Shown piece after piece: positions 1-11,800 of a DNA stretch of 64,000 bases. The DNA comes from Megalopta genalis. Its lineage: Eukaryota; Arthropoda; Insecta; Hymenoptera; Halictidae. Location of the stretch: positions 150,366 to 214,365 of the forward strand of contig NW_027476481.1 of assembly GCF_051020955.1 (NCBI RefSeq). The letters run 5' to 3'. The translations under genes and the position numbers were made by a program. Every line of letters begins with the position of its first letter. The stretch's first letter is position 1. The notes beneath the pieces were generated by a model. The model was not told the DNA's origin. It ran no database searches and saw only the letters and a program-made list of their open reading frames with translations.

Positions 1-150
1 TCGCTTGGTTCTGAAGCTAACTCGTTTTTTTCGCATGCAGTTGTAGCTAAATCATGTATATCACAAGTATTTGAAGCTAAACCATTTGTTTCGCATGGAT
101 TCGAAGATAAGCCAACTACTTCGCATTGATTTTAATCTAAATCATGTGTT
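1..150. repeat. Reference 150-bp pentamer (monomers A-B-C-D-E)
   Basis: The first 150 bases show the basic higher-order unit. A is 1-30 (ends CTAACTCGTTTTTT here, usually CTAACTCGTTTGTT). B is 31-60 (TCGCATGCAGTTG start, ATCATGTATA end). C is 61-90 (TCACAAGTATTTG start, ACCATTTGTT end). D is 91-120 (GGATTCGAAGATAAGCC core). E is 121-150 (TCGCATTGATTTT start). The same order repeats from 151 and from 301 and is followed through the window wherever the 151-bp variant does not intervene. B usually carries GCATGC and D usually carries TTCGAA, so both palindromes recur about every 150 bp. This copy has private markers (GGTTCTGAAG in A, TTGTAGCTAA in B) that reappear only at 5,500. Confidence 0.95.
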
Positions 151-1410
151 TCGCACGGATTTAAAGCTAACTCGTTTGTTTCGCATGCTGTTGAAGCTAA
201 ATCATGTATATCACAAGTATTTGAAGCTAAACCATTTGTTACGCATGGATTCGAAGATCAGCCTTCTACTTCGCATTGATTTGAAGCTAAATCATGTGTT
301 TCGAATGGATTATAAGCTAACTCGTTTGTTTCGCATGCAGTTGAAGCTAAATCATGTATATCACAAGTATTTGAGCTAAACCATTTGTTGCGCATCGATT
401 CGAAGATAAACCTTCTACTTCGCATTGATTTTAATCTAAATCATGTGTTTCGCATGGATTTGAAGCTAACTCGTTTGTTTCGCATGCTGTTGAAACTAAA
501 TCATGTACATCACAAGTATTTGAAGCTAAACCATTTGTTACGCATGGATTCGAAGATAACCCTATTTACTTTGCATTGATTTGAAGCTAAATCATGTGTT
601 TCGGATGGATTTGAATCTAACTCGTACATTTCGCATGCTGTTGAAGCTAAATCATGTATATCACAAGTATTTGAAGCTAAACCATTTGCTTCGCATGGAT
701 TCGAAGATCAGCCTTCTACTTCGCATTGATTCGATGCTAAATCATGTTTTTCGCATGGATTTGAAGCTAACTCGTTTGTTTCGCATGCTGTTGAAGCTAA
801 ATCATGTATATCACAAGTATTTGAAGCTATATCATACGTTTCGCATGGATACCAAGATAACCCTTCTAATTCGCATTGATTTGAATCTAAATCATGTGTT
901 TCCCATTGATTTGAAGCTAACTCATTTGTTTCGCATGCTGTTGAAGCTAAATCATGTATATCACAAGTATTTGAAGCTATATCATACGTTTCGAATGGAT
1001 TCCAAGACAACCCTTCTAATTCGCATTGATTTGAAGCTAAATCATGTGTTTCGCATGGATTTGAAGCTGACTCGTTTGTTTCTCATGCTGTTGAAGCTAA
1101 ATCATGTATACCACAAGTATTTGAAGCTAAACCATTTGTTTCGCATTGATTCGAAGATAAGCCTTCCACTTCGCATTGATTTGATGCTAAATCATGAGTT
1201 TCGCATGGATTGTAAGCAAACTCGTTTGTTTCGCATGCTGTTGAAGCTAAATCAAGTGTATCACAAGTATTAGAAGCTAAACCATTTGTTTCGCATGGAT
1301 TCGAAGATCAGCCTTCTACTTCGCATTGATTAGATGCTAAATCATGTGTTTCGAATGGATTTGAAGCTAACTCGTTTGTTTCGCATGCTGTTGAAGCTAA
1401 ATCATGTATA

Positions 1411-1440
1411 TCACAAGTATTTGAAGCTAAATCATGTGTT
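1411..1440. repeat. C/E hybrid monomer (pentamer register break)
   Basis: This monomer starts like C (TCACAAGTATTTGAAGC) and ends like E (TAAATCATGTGTT). The local order is A-B-C/E-A-B, and two monomers (60 bp) of the pentamer are missing. The same hybrid recurs at 6,910-6,939 and 8,353-8,382, so it arose once and was then amplified with its surroundings. It is the expected product of a crossover or slippage inside the shared TTGAAGCTAA core. Confidence 0.9.
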
Positions 1441-2040
1441 TCGCATGGATTATAAGCCAACTCGTTTGTTTCGCATGCAGTTGAAGCTAAATCATGTATA
1501 TCACAAGTATTTGAAGCTAAACCATTTGTTGCGCATCGATTCGAAGATAAGCCTTCTACTTCGCATTGATTTGAAGCTAAATCATGTGTTTCGCATGGAT
1601 TTGAAGCTAACTCGTTTGTTTCGCTTGCTGTTGAAGCTAAGTCATGTATATCACAAGTATTTGCGGCTAAACCATTTGTTTCGCATGGATTCGAAGGTAA
1701 CCCTTCTACTTCGCATTGATTTTAATCTAAATCATGTGTTTCGCATGGATTTGAAGCTAACTCGTTGGTTTCGCTTGCTGTTGAAGCTAAGTCATGTATA
1801 TCACAAGTATTTGCGGCTAAACCATTTGTTTCGCATGGATTCGAAGGTAACCCTTCTACTTCGCATTGATTTGAAGCTAAATCATGTGTTTCTCATGGAT
1901 TTGAATCTAACTCGTTTGTTTCGCATGCTGTTGAAACTAAATCATGTATATCACAAGTATTTGAAGCTAAACCATTTGCTTCGCATGGATTCGAAGATCA
2001 GCCTTCTACATCGCATTGATTAGATGCTAAATCATGTGTT

Positions 2041-2191
2041 TCGCATGGGTTTGAAGCTAACTCGATTGTTTCGCCTGCATTTGAAGCCATATCACTTATA
2101 TTTCCAAGTATGTGAAGCTAAATCATTCGTTTTGCATGGATTTGAAGCTAAGCCATCAACTTCGCGTTGACTTGATGCTAATTCATGTGTT
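2041..2191. repeat. 151-bp divergent pentamer J (phase-shifting unit), first copy
   Basis: Five monomers in the same A-E order but with diagnostic changes: A* (CATGGGTTTGAAG, 2041-2070), B* (CGCCTGCATTTGAAGCCATA, 2071-2100), C* (31 bp, 2101-2131, with CAAGTATGTGAAGC), D* (TTTTGCATGG start, AAGCCATCAAC end) and E* (CGCGTTGACTTG). The 31-bp C* moves every downstream frame by one base. Using the G of its GTG as marker, copies lie at 2112, 2563, 3015, 3467, 4068, 4369, 7611, 7912, 8904, 9355, 9956, 10407, 11458, 12209, 12661, 13113, 13714, 14015, 15066, 15217, 16269, 16720, 17021, 17472, 17623, 18375, 18826, 19278, 19879, 20180, 21231, 23181, 23782, 26360, 27110, 27711, 30438, 31578, 31729, 32780, 33471, 33622, 34673 and 35424, and on through 63182 and 63783. 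Variant copies are at 5420, 22490, 31337, 33230, 55175 and 55865. Confidence 0.93.
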
Positions 2192-2672
2192 TCGCATGGA
2201 TTTGAAGCTAACTCGTTTGTTTCGCAGGCAGTTGAAGCTGAATCATGTATATCACAAGTATTTGCGGCTAAACCATTTGTTTCGCATGGATTCGAAGGTA
2301 ACCCTACTACTTCGCATTGATTTTAATCTAAATCATGTGTTTCGCATGGATTTGAAGCTAACTCGTTTGTTTCCTAGGCAGTTGAAGCTGAATCATGTAT
2401 ATCAAAAGTATTTGAAGATAAACTATTCGTTTCGCATGGATTCGAATATAAGCCTTCCACTTCGCATTGATTGGAAGCTAAATCATGTGTTCCGCATGGA
2501 TTTGAAGCTAACTCGTTTGTTTCGCATGCATTTGAAGCCATATCACTTATATTTTCAAGTATGTGAAGCTAAATCATTCGTTTTGCATGGATTTGAAGCT
2601 AAGCCATCAACTTCGCGTTGACTTGATGCTTATTCATGTGTTTCGCATGGATTTGAAGCTAACTCGTTTGTT

Positions 2673-2703
2673 TCGCAAGGCAGTTGAAGCTGAATCATGT
2701 ATA
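2673..2703. repeat. 31-bp B monomer with one inserted A (first of 14)
   Basis: The B monomer here reads TCGCAAGGCAG where sister copies read TCGCAGGCAG, making it 31 bp. It lies 110 bases after the J marker at 2563. The same insertion occurs 110 bases after the J markers at 3015, 7912, 12209, 12661, 15217, 17623, 18826, 37829, 41136, 44443, 47450, 49856 and 51510. It shifts the frame by one and ends the plus-strand frame entering from J as well as the minus-strand decapeptide frame. Confidence 0.9.
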
Positions 2704-4368
2704 TCAAAAGTATTTGAAGCTAAACTATTCGTTTCGCATGGATTCGAAGATAAGCCTTCCACTTCGCATTGATTTGAAGCTAAATCATGTGTTCCGCATG
2801 GATTTGAAGCTGACTCGTTTGTTTCGCATGCAGTTGAAGCTGAATCATGTATATCACAAGTATTTGCGGCTAAACCATTTGTTTCGCATGGATTCGAAGA
2901 TCAGCCTTCTACATCGCATTGATTAGATGCTATATCATGTGTTTCGCATGGGTTTGAAGCTAACTCGTTTGTTTCGCCTGCATTTGAAGCCATATCACTT
3001 ATATTTTCAAGTATGTGAAGCTAAATCATTCGTTTTGCATGGATTTGAAGCTAAGCCATCAACATCGCGTTGACTTGATGCTTATTCATGTGTTTCGCAT
3101 GGATTTGAAGCTAACTCGTTTGTTTCGCAAGGCAGTTGAAGCTGAATCATGTATATCAAAAGTATTTGAAGCTAAATTATTCGTTTCGCATGGATTCGAA
3201 GATAAGCCTTCCACTTCGCATTGATTTGAAGCTAAATCATGTGTTCCGCATGGATTTGAAGCTGACTCGTTTGTTTCGCATGCAGTTGAAGCTGAATCAT
3301 GTATATCACAAGTATTTGCGGCTAAAGCATTTGTTTCGCATGGATTCGAAGATCAGCCTTCTACATCGCATTGATTAGATGCTATATCATGTGTTTCGCA
3401 TGGGTTTGAAGCTAACTCGTTTGTTTCGCCTGCATTTGAAGCCATATCACTTATATTTTCAAGTATGTGAAGCTAAATCATTCGTTTTGCATGGATTTGA
3501 AGCTAAGCCATCAACTTCGCGTTGACTTGATGCTTATTCATGTGTTTCGCTTGGATTTGAAGCTAACTCGTTTGTTTCGCAGGCAGTTGAAGCTGAATCA
3601 TGTATATCAAAAGTATTTGAAGCTAAACTATTCGTTTCGCATGGATTCGAAGATAAGCCTTCCACTTCGCATTGATTTGAAGCTAAATCATGTGTCCCGC
3701 ATGGATTTGAAGCTGACTCGTTTGTTTCGCATGCTGTTGAAACTAAATCATGTATATCACAAGTATTTGAAGCTAAACCATTTGTTTCGCATGGATTCCA
3801 AGATAACCCTTCTAATTCGCATTTATTAGATGATAAATCATGCGTTTCGCATGGATTTGAATCTAACTCGTTTGTTTCGCATGCTGTTGAAACTAAATCA
3901 TGTATATCACAAGTATTTGAAGCTAAACCATTTGCTTCGCATGGATTCGAAGATCAGCCTTCTACTTCGCATAGATTAGATGCTAAATCATGTGTATCGC
4001 AAGGGTTTGAAGCTAACTCGTTTGTTTCGCCTGCATTTGAAGCCATATCACTTCTATTTTCAAATATGTGAAGCTAAATCATTCGTTTTGCATGGATTTG
4101 AAGCTAAGCCATCAACTTCGCGTTGACTTGATGATAAATCATGTGTTTCGCATGGATTTGAAGCTAACTCGTTTGTTTCCTAGGCAGTTGAAGCTGAATC
4201 ATGTATATCAAAAGTATTTGAAGATAAACTATTCGTTTCGCATGGATTCGAATATAAGCCTTCCACTTCGCATTGATTTGAAGCTAAATCATGTGTTCCG
4301 CATGGATTTGAAGCTAACTCGTTTGTTTCGCATGCATTTGAAGCCATATCACTTATATTTCCAAGTAT

Positions 4369-5331
4369 GTGAAGCTAAATCATTCGTTTTGCATGGATTT
4401 GAAGCTAAGCCATCAACTTCGCGTTGACTTGATGCTTATTCATGTGTTTCGCATGGATTTGAAGCTAACTCGTTTGTTTCCTAGGCAGTTGAAGCTGAAT
4501 CATGTATATCAAAAGTATTTGAAGATAAACTATTCGTTTCGCATGGATTCGAAGATAAGCCTTCCACTTCGCATTGATTTGAAGCTAAATCATGTGTTCC
4601 GCATGGATTTGAAGCTGACTCGTTTGTTTCGCATGCAGTTGAAGCTGAATCATGTATATCACAAGTATTTGAAGCTAAACTATTCGTTTCGCATGGATTC
4701 GAAGATAAGCCTTCCACTTCGCATTGATTTGAAGCTAAATCATGTGTCCCGCATGGATTTGAAGCTGACTCGTTTGTTTCGCATGCAGTTGAAGCTGAAT
4801 CATGTATATCACAAGTATTTGCGGCTAAACCATTTGTTTCGCATGGATTCGAAGGTAACCCTTCTACTTCGCATTGATTTTAATCTAAATCATGTGTTTC
4901 GCATGGATTTCAAGCTAACTCGTTTGTTTCGCATGCTGTTGAAGCTAAATCATGTATATCACAAGTATTTGAAGCTAAACCATTTGTTTCGCATGGATTC
5001 GAAATTAAGCCTCCTACTTCGCATTGATTTGAAGCTAAATCATGTGTTTCGCATGGATTTGAAGCTAACTCGTTTGTTTCCTAGGCAGTTGAAGCTGAAT
5101 CATGTATATCAAAAGTATTTGAAGATAAACTATTCGTTTCGCATGGATTCGAATATAAGCCTTCCACTTCGCATTGATTTGAAGCTAAATCATGTGTTCC
5201 GCATGGATTTGAAGCTAACTCGTTTGTTTCGCATGCAGTTGAAGCTGAATCATGTATATCACAAGTATTTGAAGCTAAACCATTTGCTTCGCATGGATTC
5301 GAAGATCAGCCTTCTACTTCGCATTGATTAG
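4369..5331 (+). other. Representative plus-strand open frame (320 codons), not called a gene
   Basis: This is among the longest stop-free frames of the window, with equal-length copies at 14,015-14,977 and 20,180-21,142. It begins at the GTG inside a J unit and ends at a TAG in an E monomer of the GATTAGATGC type. Its product would be 32 decapeptides of the LKLNHVFRMD kind, rich in Leu, Lys, Arg, His and Asn, with no signal peptide, no recognised domain and no catalytic motif. I saw no evident promoter or ribosome-binding site, and each such frame overlaps the next one across a J unit by about 60 bases. The frame is a by-product of a 30-bp period with a stop-free phase. It matters only as the marker of one of two open phases of the repeat. 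Confidence 0.12.
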
Positions 5332-5499
5332 ATGCTAAATCATGTGTTTCGCATGGGTTTGAAGCTAACTCGATTGTTTCGCCTGCATTTGAAGCCATAT
5401 CACTTATATTTCCAAGTATGTGAAGCTAAATCATTCGTTTCGCATTTATTCGAAGCTAAGCCTTCTACTTCGCATTGATTTGAGGCTAAATCATGTGTT

Positions 5500-7387
5500 T
5501 CGCTTGGTTCTGAAGCTAACTCGATTTTTTCGCATGCAGTTGTAGCTAAATCATGTATATCACAAGTATTTGAAGCTAAACCATTTGTTTCGCATGGATT
5601 CGAAGATAAGCCAACTACTTCGCATTGATTTTAATCTAAATCATGTGTTTCGCACGGATTTAAAGCTAACTCGTTTGTTTCGCATGCAGTTGAAGCTAAA
5701 TCATGTATATCACAAGTATTTGAAGCTAAACCATTTGTTACGCATGGATTCGAAGATCAGCCTTCTACTTCGCATTGATTTGAAGCTAAATCATGTGTTT
5801 CGAATGGATTATAAGCTAACTCGTTTGTTTCGCATGCAGTTGAAGCTAAATCATGTATATCACAAGTATTTGAGCTAAACCATTTGTTGCGCATCGATTC
5901 GAAGATAAACCTTCTACTTCGCATTGATTTTAATCTAAATCATGTGTTTCGCATGGATTTGAAGCTAACTCGTTTGTTTCGCATGCTGTTGAAACTAAAT
6001 CATGTACATCACAAGTATTTGAAGCTAAACCATTTGTTACGCATGGATTCGAAGATAACCCTATTTACTTTGCATTGATTTGAAGCTAAATCATGTGTTT
6101 CGGATGGATTTGAATCTAACTCGTACATTTCGCATGCTGTTGAAGCTAAATCATGTATATCACAAGTATTTGAAGCTAAACCATTTGCTTCGCATGGATT
6201 CGAAGATCAGCCTTCTACTTCGCATTGATTCGATGCTAAATCATGTTTTTCGCATGGATTTGAAGCTAACTCGTTTGTTTCGCATGCTGTTGAAGCTAAA
6301 TCATGTATATCACAAGTATTTGAAGCTATATCATACGTTTCGCATGGATACCAAGATAACCCTTCTAATTCGCATTGATTTGAATCTAAATCATGTGTTT
6401 CCCATTGATTTGAAGCTAACTCATTTGTTTCGCATGCTGTTGAAGCTAAATCATGTATATCACAAGTATTTGAAGCTATATCATACGTTTCGAATGGATT
6501 CCAAGACAACCCTTCTAATTCGCATTGATTTGAAGCTAAATCATGTGTTTCGCATGGATTTGAAGCTGACTCGTTTGTTTCTCATGCTGTTGAAGCTAAA
6601 TCATGTATACCACAAGTATTTGAAGCTAAACCATTTGTTTCGCATTGATTCGAAGATAAGCCTTCCACTTCGCATTGATTTGATGCTAAATCATGAGTTT
6701 CGCATGGATTGTAAGCAAACTCGTTTGTTTCGCATGCAGTTGAAGCTAAATCAAGTGTATCACAAGTATTAGAAGCTAAACCATTTGTTTCGCATGGATT
6801 CGAAGATCAGCCTTCTACTTCGCATTGATTAGATGCTAAATCATGTGTTTCGAATGGATTTGAAGCTAACTCGTTTGTTTCGCATGCTGTTGAAGCTAAA
6901 TCATGTATATCACAAGTATTTGAAGCTAAATCATGTGTTTCGCATGGATTATAAGCCAACTCGTTTGTTTCGCATGCTGTTGAAGCTAAATCATGTATAT
7001 CACAAGTATTTGAAGCTAAACCATTTGTTGCGCATCGATTCGAAGATAAGCCTCCTACTTCGCATTGATTTGAAGCTAAATCATCTGTTTCGCATGGATT
7101 TGAAGCTAACTCGTTTGTTTCGCTTGCTGTTGAAGCTAAGTCATGTATATCACAAGTATTTGCGGCTAAACCATTTGTTTCGCATGGATTCGAAGGTAAC
7201 CCTTCTACTTCGCATTGATTTGAAGCTAAATCATGTGTTTCGCATGGATTTGAATCTAACTCGTTTGTTTCGCATGCTGTTGAAACTAAATCATGTATAT
7301 CACAAGTATTTGAAGCTAAACCATTTGCTTCGCATGGATTCGAAGATCAGCCTTCTACATCGCATTGATTAGATGCTAAATCATGTG
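5500..7387. repeat. 5,499-bp-spaced block, copy 2
   Basis: Repeats 1-2,038 at an offset of 5,499 bp, including the rare GGTTCTGAAG start, the one-base deletion in monomer C and the CATACG-bearing C monomers. It lacks one 150-bp pentamer relative to copy 1. After about 7,387 it diverges (GTGTCCCGCATGG instead of GTGTTTCGCATGGG). The preceding variant J at about 5,420 has a D-like fourth monomer (CGCATTTATTCGAAGC) instead of the usual TTTTGCATGG form, so the left breakpoint of the duplication lies just after a J unit. Confidence 0.9.
6749..7372. repeat. Segment duplicated at 8,192-8,815 (offset 1,443 bp), copy 1
   Basis: From the AATCAAG-bearing B monomer through the next four pentamers, the sequence recurs 1,443 bp downstream, including the unusual C/E hybrid monomer at 6,910 and the GGATTATAAGCCAAC monomer after it. 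The same features occur once more near 1,411, so this segment exists three times in the first 9 kb. Confidence 0.85.
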
Positions 7388-8191
7388 TCCCGCATGGATT
7401 TGAAGCTGACTCGTTTGTTTCGCATGCAGTTGAAGCTGAATCATGTATATCACAAGTATTTGCGGCTAAACCATTTGTTTCGCATGGATTCGAAGATCAG
7501 CCTTCTACATCGCATTGATTAGATGCTATATCATGTGTTTCGCATGGGTTTGAAGCTAACTCGTTTGTTTCGCCTGCATTTGAAGCCATATCTCTTATAT
7601 TTTCAAGTATGTGATGCTAAATCATTCGTTTTGCATGGATTTGAAGCTAAGCCATCAACTTCGCGTTGACTTGATGCTTATTCATGTGTTTCGCATGGAT
7701 TTGAAGCTAACTCGTTTGTTTCCTAGGCAGTTGAAGCTGAATCATGTATATCAAAAGTATTTGAAGCTAAACTATTCGTTTCGCATGGATTCGAATATAA
7801 GCCTTCCACTTCGCATTGATTTGAAGCTAAATCATGTGTTCCGCATGGATTTGAAGCTAACTCGTTTGTTTCGCATGCATTTGAAGCCATATCACTTATA
7901 TTTTCAAGTATGTGAAGCTAAATCATTCGTTTTGCATGGATTTGAAGCTAAGCCATCAACTTCGCGTTGACTTGATGCTTATTCATGTGTTTCGCATGGA
8001 TTTGAAGCTAACTCGTTTGTTTCGCAAGGCAGTTGAAGCTGAATCATGTATATCAAAAGTATTTGAAGCTAAACTATTCGTTTCGCATGGATTCGAAGAT
8101 AAGCCTTCCACTTCGCATTGATTTGAAGCTAAATCATGTGTTTCGCATGGATTTGAAGCTGACTCGTTTGTTTCTCATGCTGTTGAAGCTA

Positions 8192-8815
8192 AATCAAGTT
8201 TATCACAAGTATTAGAAGCTAAACCATTTGTTTCGCATGGATTCGAAGATCAGCCTTCTACTTCGCATTGATTAGATGCTAAATCATGTGTTTCGAATGG
8301 ATTTGAAGCTAACTCGTTTGTTTCGCATGCTGTTGAAGCTAAATCATGTATATCACAAGTATTTGAAGCTAAATCATGTGTTTCGCATGGATTATAAGCC
8401 AACTCGTTTGTTTCGCATGCAGTTGAAGCTAAATCATGTATATCACAAGTATTTGAAGCTAAACCATTTGTTGCGCATCGATTCGAAGATAAGCCTTCTA
8501 CTTCGCATTGATTTGAAGCTAAATCATGTGTTTCGCATGGATTTGAAGCTAACTCGTTTGTTTCGCTTGCTGTTGAAGCTAAGTCATGTATATCACAAGT
8601 ATTTGCGGCTAAACCATTTGTTTCGCATGGATTCGAAGGTAACCCTTCTACTTCGCATTGATTTGAAGCTAAATCATGTGTTTCGCATGGATTTGAATCT
8701 AACTCGTTTGTTTCGCATGCTGTTGAAACTAAATCATGTATATCACAAGTATTTGAAGCTAAACCATTTGCTTCGCATGGATTCGAAGATCAGCCTTCTA
8801 CTTCGCATTGATTAG
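8192..8815. repeat. Segment duplicated from 6,749-7,372 (offset 1,443 bp), copy 2
   Basis: Matches 6,749-7,372 monomer for monomer, with few substitutions. Left of it the sequence is an ordinary post-J pentamer stretch, so the segment sits in a different context from its source. That suggests copying or unequal exchange within the array rather than descent of a larger block. Confidence 0.85.
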
Positions 8816-11800
8816 ATGCTAATTCATGTGTTTCGCATGGGTTTGAAGCTAACTCGTTTGTTTCGCCTGCATTTGAAGCCATATCACTTATATTTTCAAA
8901 TATGTGAAGCTAAATCATTCGTTTTGCATGGATTTGAAGCTAAGCCATCAACTTCGCGTTGACTTGATGATAAATCATGTGTTTCGCATGGATTTGAAGC
9001 AAACTCGTTTGTTTACTAGGCAGTTGAAGCTGAATCATGAATATCAAAAATATTTGAAGATAAACTATTCGTTTCGCATGGATTCGAATATAAGCCTTCC
9101 ACTTCGCATTGATTTGAAGCTAAATCATGTGTTCCGCATGGATTTGAAGCTAACTCGTTTGTTTCGCATGCAGTTGAAGCTGGATCATGTATATCACAAG
9201 TATTTGAAGCTAAACCATTTGCTTCGCATGGATTCGAAGATCAGCCTTCTACTTCGCATTGATTAGATGCTAAATCATGTGTTTCGCATGGGTTTGAAGC
9301 TAACTCGTTTGTTTCGCCTGCATTTGAAGCCATATCTCTTATATTTTCAAGTATGTGAAGCTAAATCATTCGTTTTGCATGGATTTGAAGCTAAGCCATC
9401 AACTTCGCGTTGACTTGATGCTTATTCATGTGTTTCGCATGGATTTGAAGCTAACTCGTTTGTTTCGCAGGCAGCTGAAGCTGAATCATGTATATCAAAA
9501 GTATTTGAAGCTAAACTATTCGTTTCGCATGGATTCGAAGATAAGCCTTCCACTTCGCATTGATTTGAAGCTAAATCATGTGTTCCGCATGGATTTGAAG
9601 CTGACTCGTTTGTTTCGCATGCAGTTGAAGCTGAATCATGTATATCACAAGTATTTGCGGCTAAACCATTTGTTTCGCATGGATTCGAAGGTAACCCTTC
9701 TACTTCGCATTGATTTTAATCTAAATCATGTGTTTCGCATGGATTTGAAGCTAACTCGTTTGTTTCCTAGGCAGTTGAAGCTGATTCATGTATATCAAAA
9801 GTATTTGAAGATAAACTATTCGTTTCGTATGGATTCGAATATAAGCCTTCCACTTCGCATTGATTTGAAGCTAAATCATGTGTTCCGCATGGATTTGAAG
9901 CTAACTCGTTTGTTTCGCATGCATTTGAAGCCATATCACTTATATTTTCAAGTATGTGAAGCTAAATCATTCGTTTTGCATGGATTTGAAGCTAAGCCAT
10001 GAACTTCGCGTTGACTTGATGCTTATTCATGTGTTTCGCATGGATTTGAAGCTAACTCGTTTGTTTCGCAGGCAGTTGAAGCTGAATCATGTATATCAAA
10101 AGTATTTGAAGATAAACTATTCGTTTCGCATGGATTCGAATATAAGCCTTCCACTTCGCATTGATTTGAAGCTAAATCATGTGTTCCGCGTGGATTTGAA
10201 GCTAACTCGTTTGTTTCGCATGCAGTTGAAGCTGAATCATGTATGTCATAAGTATTTGAAGCTAAACCATTTGCTTCGCATGGATTCGAAGATCAGCCTT
10301 CTACTTCGCATTGATTAGATGCTAAATCATGTGTTTCGCATGGGTTTGAAGCTAACTCGTTTGTTTCGCTTGCATATGAAGCCATATCACTTATATTTTC
10401 AAGTATGTGAAGCTAAATCATTCGTTTTGCATGGATTTGAAGCTAAGCCATCAAGTTCGCGTTGACTTGATGCTAATTCATGTGTTTCGCATGGATATGA
10501 AGCTAACTCGTTTGTTTCGCAGGCAGTTGAAGCTGAATCATGTATATTAAAAGTATTTGAAGCTAAACTATTCGTTTCGCATGGATTCGAAGATAAGCCT
10601 TCCACTTCGCATTGATTTGAAGCTAAATCATGTGTTCCGCATGGATTTGAAGCTGACTCGTTTGTTTCGCATGCAGTTGAAGCTGAATCATGTATATCAC
10701 AAGTATTTGCGGCTAAACCATTTGTTTCGCATGGATTCGAAGGTAACCCTTCTACTTCGCATTGATTTTAATCTAAATCATGTGTTTCGCATGGATTTCA
10801 AGCTAACTCGTTTGTTTCGCATGCTGTTGAAGCTAAATCATGTATATCACAAGTATTTGAAGCTAAACCATTTGTTTCGCATGGATTCGAAGATAAGCCT
10901 CCTACTTCGCATTGATTTGAAGCTAAATCATCTGTTTCGCATGGATTTGTAGCTAACTCGTTTGTTTCGCATGCTGTTGAAGCTAAGTCATGTATATCAC
11001 AAGTATTTGCGGCTAAACCATTTGTTTCGCATGGATTCGAAGGTAACCCTTCTACTTCGCATTGATTTGAAGCTAAATCATGTGTTTCGCATGGATTTGA
11101 ATCTAACTCGTTTGTTTCGCATGCTGTTGAAACTAAATCATGTATATCACAAGTATTTGAAGCTAAACCATTTGCTTCGCATGGATTCGAAGATCAGCCT
11201 TCTACATCGCATTGATTTGAAGCTAAATCATGTGTCCCGCATGGATTTGAAGCTGACTCGTTTGTTTCGCATGCAGTTGAAGCTGAATCATGTATATCAC
11301 AAGTATTTGCGGCTAAACCATTTGTTTCGCATGGATTCGAAGATCAGCCTTCTACATCGCATTGATTAGATGCTATATCATGTGTTTCGCATGGGTTTGA
11401 AGCTAACTCGTTTGTATCGCCTGCATTTGAAGCCATATCACTTATATTTTCAAGTATGTGAAGCTAAATCATTCGTTTTGCATGGATTTGAAGCTAAGCC
11501 ATCAACTTCGCGTTGACTTGATGCTTATTCATGTGTTTCGCATGGATTTGAAGCTAACTCGTTTGTTTCGCAGGCAGTTGAAGCTGAATCATGTATATCA
11601 AAAGTATTTGAAGCTAAACTATTCGTTTCGCATGGATTCGAAGATAAGCCTTCCACTTCGCATTGATTTGAAGCTAAATCATGTGTCCCGCATGGATTTG
11701 AAGCTGACTCGTTTGTTTCGCATGCAGTTGAAGCTGAATCATGTATATCACAAGTATTTGCGGCTAAACCATTTGTTTCGCATGGATTCGAAGGTAACCC

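Larger units (their letters stand above)
1..2038. repeat. 5,499-bp-spaced block, copy 1 (left edge outside window)
   Basis: This stretch is built of pentamers without any J unit and carries many private variants: TTGTAGCTAA in monomer B near 42, a one-base deletion giving TATTTGAGCTAAACC near 370, TCGTACATTTCGC near 622, and CATACGTTTCGC near 834 and 984. All of these reappear in the same order 5,499 bp downstream. The copies differ by scattered substitutions and by one 150-bp pentamer near 1,710-1,860 that the downstream copy lacks. Similarity is lost at about 2,038, where this copy enters a J unit. No coding gene is supported; the plus-strand frames of 230 and 229 codons here are repeat-driven. 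Confidence 0.9.
2250..5430. repeat. 3.2-kb J-rich block K, copy 1
   Basis: A block defined by its series of J units (markers at 2563, 3015, 3467, 4068, 4369 and 5420; steps 452, 452, 601, 301 and 1,051 bp). Diagnostic variants include TTTCCTAGGCAG in the B position, GAATATAAGCC in D, GGCTAAAGCATTTG near 3,320, and GATGGTAAATC/GATGATAAATC-type E monomers near 3,830. The block recurs with the same spacings at offset 9,646. It holds the longest open plus-strand frame class of the window (4,369-5,331), described separately and not called as a gene. Confidence 0.9.

Noticed and set aside
1..150. CRISPR array (regular ~30-bp direct repeats)
   Set aside because: There are no unique spacers: repeats are contiguous and vary among themselves in a fixed five-type order, and there is no leader or cas gene.
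1051..1080. TGACTCG in some A monomers as a bZIP (AP-1/Gcn4-like) binding site
   Set aside because: It arises from a single A-to-G change within a repeated monomer and lacks the full palindrome. There is no gene for it to control.
2101..2131. J unit as an inserted mobile element or attachment site
   Set aside because: It is made of the same five monomer types in the same order, and only one extra base distinguishes its length. There are no terminal repeats, target duplications or foreign sequence.
4369..5331. Leucine-rich-repeat-like protein from the plus frame (LKLNHLF pattern)
   Set aside because: The period is 10 residues, not the 20-29 of LRR families. The composition is extremely Lys/Arg/His rich, and the frame is broken at each J unit.
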